NCBI RefSeq assembly: GCF_011602485.2
Contig: NZ_CP050022.2
Span: 3,182,001-3,246,000 of the forward strand
DNA from: Bradyrhizobium sp. 1(2017)
Lineage (GTDB): Bacteria > Pseudomonadota > Alphaproteobacteria > Rhizobiales > Xanthobacteraceae
DNA: 64,000 nt
Direction of reading: 5' to 3'
Made by a program: the position numbers and the translations under genes. Position 1 is the first letter of the stretch; each line of letters opens with the position of its first letter. The notes beneath the pieces are model-generated. The model was given only the letters and a program-made list of their open reading frames with translations. It searched no databases and was not told the DNA's origin. Below, one piece after another: positions 62,056 through 64,000 of this stretch.

Positions 62056-63280
62056 GCTGATGATCTGCTCCCTGGTGACGATCCTGCCGGACTATCTCTA
62101 CCGCCGCTACGTCCAGGGCAAGCGGTTCGGCAAGGAGATCACCTTCTTCTCCGTTTGGTACGAGCTGCGCTGGGGCATCACCGGCTGCCTGATGCTGACG
62201 GTGTCGCTGATCACAGTGATCTTCTACTTCCACCCCTCGACGTCATCGGCCACGCTCTATTTCCGCACCGTGCCGATCCTGCCCGAAGGTTCAGGCCGCG
62301 TGGCAGAGGTGAATGTCAAGTTCACCCAGGCCGTGAAGAAGGGCGACGTGCTGTTTACGCTTGATGACTCCAAGCAGAAGGCTGCGCTCGAGACGGCGAA
62401 GCGGAAGGTGGCTGAGGTCGACGCCACAATGCAGACGGCCCAGGCCGACGTAATCAAGGCCGAGGCGCAGGTCGGCGAGGCCAAGGCCAACTATCAGCAG
62501 GCCAAGGACGAGCTCGAGGTCAAGAGCGAGCTCCAGCGCCGCAATCCCGGCATCGTCCCGCAACGTGACATCGACAAGCTGCAGGTGCTGGTCGATCAGC
62601 GCCAGTCCGGCATCGATGCCGCGAACGCCGCAAGACAAGCGGCGGCGTTGCAGGTCTCGACTTCGCTGCCTGCGCAGAAAGCCAGCGCGGAGGCCGCGCG
62701 CGATCAGGCCCAGGTCGATCTCGACAAGACCATCGTGCGCGCCGGCGTCGACGGCCGCGTCGAGCAGTTCCTGGTTCGTCCCGGCGACGTCGTCAATCAG
62801 CTGATGCGCCCCGCCGGCGTGCTCATTCCTGAGGAGGCGGGCCGCAAGGTGCTGCAAGCCGGATTCGGCCAGATCGAGGCGCAAGTGATGCAGACGGGTA
62901 TGGTCGCCGAAGCGACTTGCATGTCGAAGCCATGGGTGATCATCCCGATGGTGATCACGACAGTGCAGGACTACATCGCGGCCGGACAGTTCCGTTCCGG
63001 CGAGCAGTTGCTCGAGGCGCAGAATGCGATTCGACCCGGCACCATCCTCGTGTTCCTGGAGCCGCTCTACAAAGGCGGTCTCGACGGTGTGACGCCGGGT
63101 AGCAGCTGCATCGTCAACGCCTATACCAGCAATCACGAGGAGGTTTCGGCCAAGGACACGCCCGCGGGCCGGAGATTCGTACTGCACGCCATCGACGCCG
63201 TCGGCCTCGTTCACGCGCTGTTGCTGCGCATCCAGGCGCTGCTGCTGCCGGTCAAGACGCTCGTGCTGAGCGGACATTGA
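62048..63280 (+). CDS. HlyD-family membrane-fusion (adaptor) protein, YiaV-like
   Basis: A 410-residue protein: one N-terminal membrane helix (ITGCLMLTVSLITVIFYF), a lipoyl-like first half (VKKGDVLFTLDDSKQKAALE), a long alpha-helical hairpin (about residues 110-225) and the second lipoyl half (DKTIVRAGVDGRVEQFLVRP). No ABC, MFS or RND partner is encoded nearby; the only partner is the small membrane protein overlapping upstream. E. coli YiaV/YiaW is a comparable adaptor plus small membrane protein pair. Confidence 0.88.
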   Translation: MLELMICSLVTILPDYLYRRYVQGKRFGKEITFFSVWYELRWGITGCLMLTVSLITVIFYFHPSTSSATLYFRTVPILPEGSGRVAEVNVKFTQAVKKGDVLFTLDDSKQKAALETAKRKVAEVDATMQTAQADVIKAEAQVGEAKANYQQAKDELEVKSELQRRNPGIVPQRDIDKLQVLVDQRQSGIDAANAARQAAALQVSTSLPAQKASAEAARDQAQVDLDKTIVRAGVDGRVEQFLVRPGDVVNQLMRPAGVLIPEEAGRKVLQAGFGQIEAQVMQTGMVAEATCMSKPWVIIPMVITTVQDYIAAGQFRSGEQLLEAQNAIRPGTILVFLEPLYKGGLDGVTPGSSCIVNAYTSNHEEVSAKDTPAGRRFVLHAIDAVGLVHALLLRIQALLLPVKTLVLSGH

Positions 63281-63298
63281 GTGTGGGGGAATGACAGG

Positions 63299-63712
63299 AT
63301 GACGACACGGAAAGCAGCCGCGCTCGCTGCGATCATGCTCGCCTCGGGGCTTGCGGCAACCGGCCATGCCAATGCGCTCGAGCTCAACGGCGCATGGGCG
63401 ACCGGCGCCGACAACTGCGCCAAGGTGTTCGCTCGTAAGGGAACCCAGCTCGGCTTTACCGAGATGTCGGATGTTTATGGCGGCGGCTTCATTGTCGATG
63501 GCGATCAGATCATCGGAAAATTCGCACGCTGCCGGATCAAGGCGAGGAAAGACAGTGGGCCAAACGTCAACCTGATTGCCGCTTGCGCCACCGACATGAT
63601 GCTCTCCAGCGTCCAGTTCAGCCTCAAGGAGCTGGATGCGAACAGCATCATCCGCCAGTTCCCGGGTATGGAGGACATGGAGATCCGTTATCAGAGATGC
63701 CCGGCGTCCTAG
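63299..63712 (+). CDS. Exported hypothetical protein
   Basis: A 137-residue protein with a signal peptide (AAALAAIMLASGLAATGHAN) and a mature domain with four Cys (DNCAKVFARKG, KFARCRIKA, IAACATD, QRCPAS) likely in two disulfides. It starts 18 bases after the HlyD-like gene with GGGGGAA upstream, so it is the third gene of that operon. No family assigned. Confidence 0.75.
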   Translation: MTTRKAAALAAIMLASGLAATGHANALELNGAWATGADNCAKVFARKGTQLGFTEMSDVYGGGFIVDGDQIIGKFARCRIKARKDSGPNVNLIAACATDMMLSSVQFSLKELDANSIIRQFPGMEDMEIRYQRCPAS

Positions 63713-63730
63713 CGACAAGATGTTCCGGTC

Positions 63731-63744
63731 TTGACTCATGTCAA
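63731..63744. promoter_or_regulatory. FixK/FNR-type box (TTGACTCATGTCAA)
   Basis: A symmetric TTGAC-N4-GTCAA, centre about 58 bases before the ATG of the next gene. It also lies just past the preceding stop codon, so it starts a new transcript rather than serving the HlyD operon. Confidence 0.7.
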
Positions 63745-63795
63745 GCAAATGAGTGGCCGGCGCCCTCAAGGTCCTTCACTCCTGGAGGATACGCG

Positions 63796-64000
63796 ATGAG
63801 ATCAACAACGACCCTTCGTGCGACATTGCTCACAATCGGCGCAGCGACACTGCTGGCGTCAACCTCGCCTGCGCGAGCGGATGACCCGGCCAAGATACTA
63901 AAGTCGATGACAGACTATTTGACCGGCCAGAAAACACTGGCCGCGTCCTTCGACAGCGATATCGAGATAATTACGCCCGAACTGCAGAAAATCCAGTTTG
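63796..64000 (+). CDS. Exported DUF2092-like protein (3' end outside window)
   Basis: The first 68 codons of a gene. Signal peptide ATLLTIGAATLLASTSPARA, then DPAKILKSMTDYLTGQKTLA and SFDSDIEIITPELQKIQF, which resembles the start of DUF2092 proteins of the LolA-like fold. GGAGG lies 7 bases before the ATG. A FixK-type box is at the class II distance. Confidence 0.7.
   Translation, partial: MRSTTTLRATLLTIGAATLLASTSPARADDPAKILKSMTDYLTGQKTLAASFDSDIEIITPELQKIQF

Overview
The window looks like chromosome from a Bradyrhizobium-type alphaproteobacterium. The base composition is GC-rich with strongly GC-biased third codon positions. It carries FixK/FixJ-type regulators, TTGA-N6-TCAA boxes of the FNR/FixK type, an invasion-associated-locus-B family protein, and a degraded repeat of a kind I remember from Bradyrhizobium. 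The species assignment is inference. No rRNA, tRNA or CRISPR array was seen.

Region A (1-16.8 kb) is catabolic. After the 5' part of a repeat-bearing membrane-anchored protein comes a putative aromatic or heteroaromatic acid pathway: a tripartite-tricarboxylate-type binding protein and a LysR regulator on the minus strand; then, divergently, a UbiX-like flavin prenyltransferase, a UbiD-like decarboxylase, an AraC regulator, a three-subunit molybdenum hydroxylase whose large subunit carries a fused CoxG-like domain, an acyl-CoA ligase, an enoyl-CoA hydratase, an MHS-type transporter and a GMC oxidoreductase. A perfect 9-bp inverted repeat sits between the LysR gene and ubiX.

Region B (16.8-34.5 kb) is a patchwork. 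It has an MFS/HD-hydrolase/old-yellow-enzyme unit with a divergent LysR gene and a universal-stress-protein remnant, small AlpA-like and HTH genes, a lytic transglycosylase, and debris of a DUF5681-like gene, a serine recombinase and IS1182-like transposases (one an in-frame chimera). It also has a DUF3124 gene, a cardiolipin synthase, a tandem-duplicated potassium-channel protein and a truncated AspT-like transporter.

Region C (34.5-64 kb) is the most coherent part: an apparent oxygen-limitation island. I read nine TTGA[T/C]-N4-[A/G]TCAA boxes in the window, all between 26.6 and 63.8 kb, all outside confident coding sequence and many about 58-75 bp before a start codon. They precede pflB-pflA-aspT-like-focA-fabI; pta-ackA (ackA with two G-run frameshifts); a beta-carbonic anhydrase; a small potassium channel and MarC; an AspT-like/hydrolase/IalB operon; an Orn/Lys/Arg-type decarboxylase paired with another AspT-like antiporter; polyphosphate kinase 2; and a small-membrane-protein/HlyD module. 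A Crp/Fnr (FixK-like) regulator, a FixJ-like response regulator and a stand-alone receiver are encoded in the middle and could close the circuit.

The best candidate for an undescribed system is this hypoxia island as a whole: mixed-acid fermentation (pyruvate to acetyl-CoA plus formate, acetyl-phosphate, acetate and ATP) with formate export, bicarbonate/CO2 and potassium handling, a decarboxylase-antiporter pair that could generate proton-motive force or resist acid, and polyphosphate-based nucleotide recharging, apparently under one FixK-type signal.
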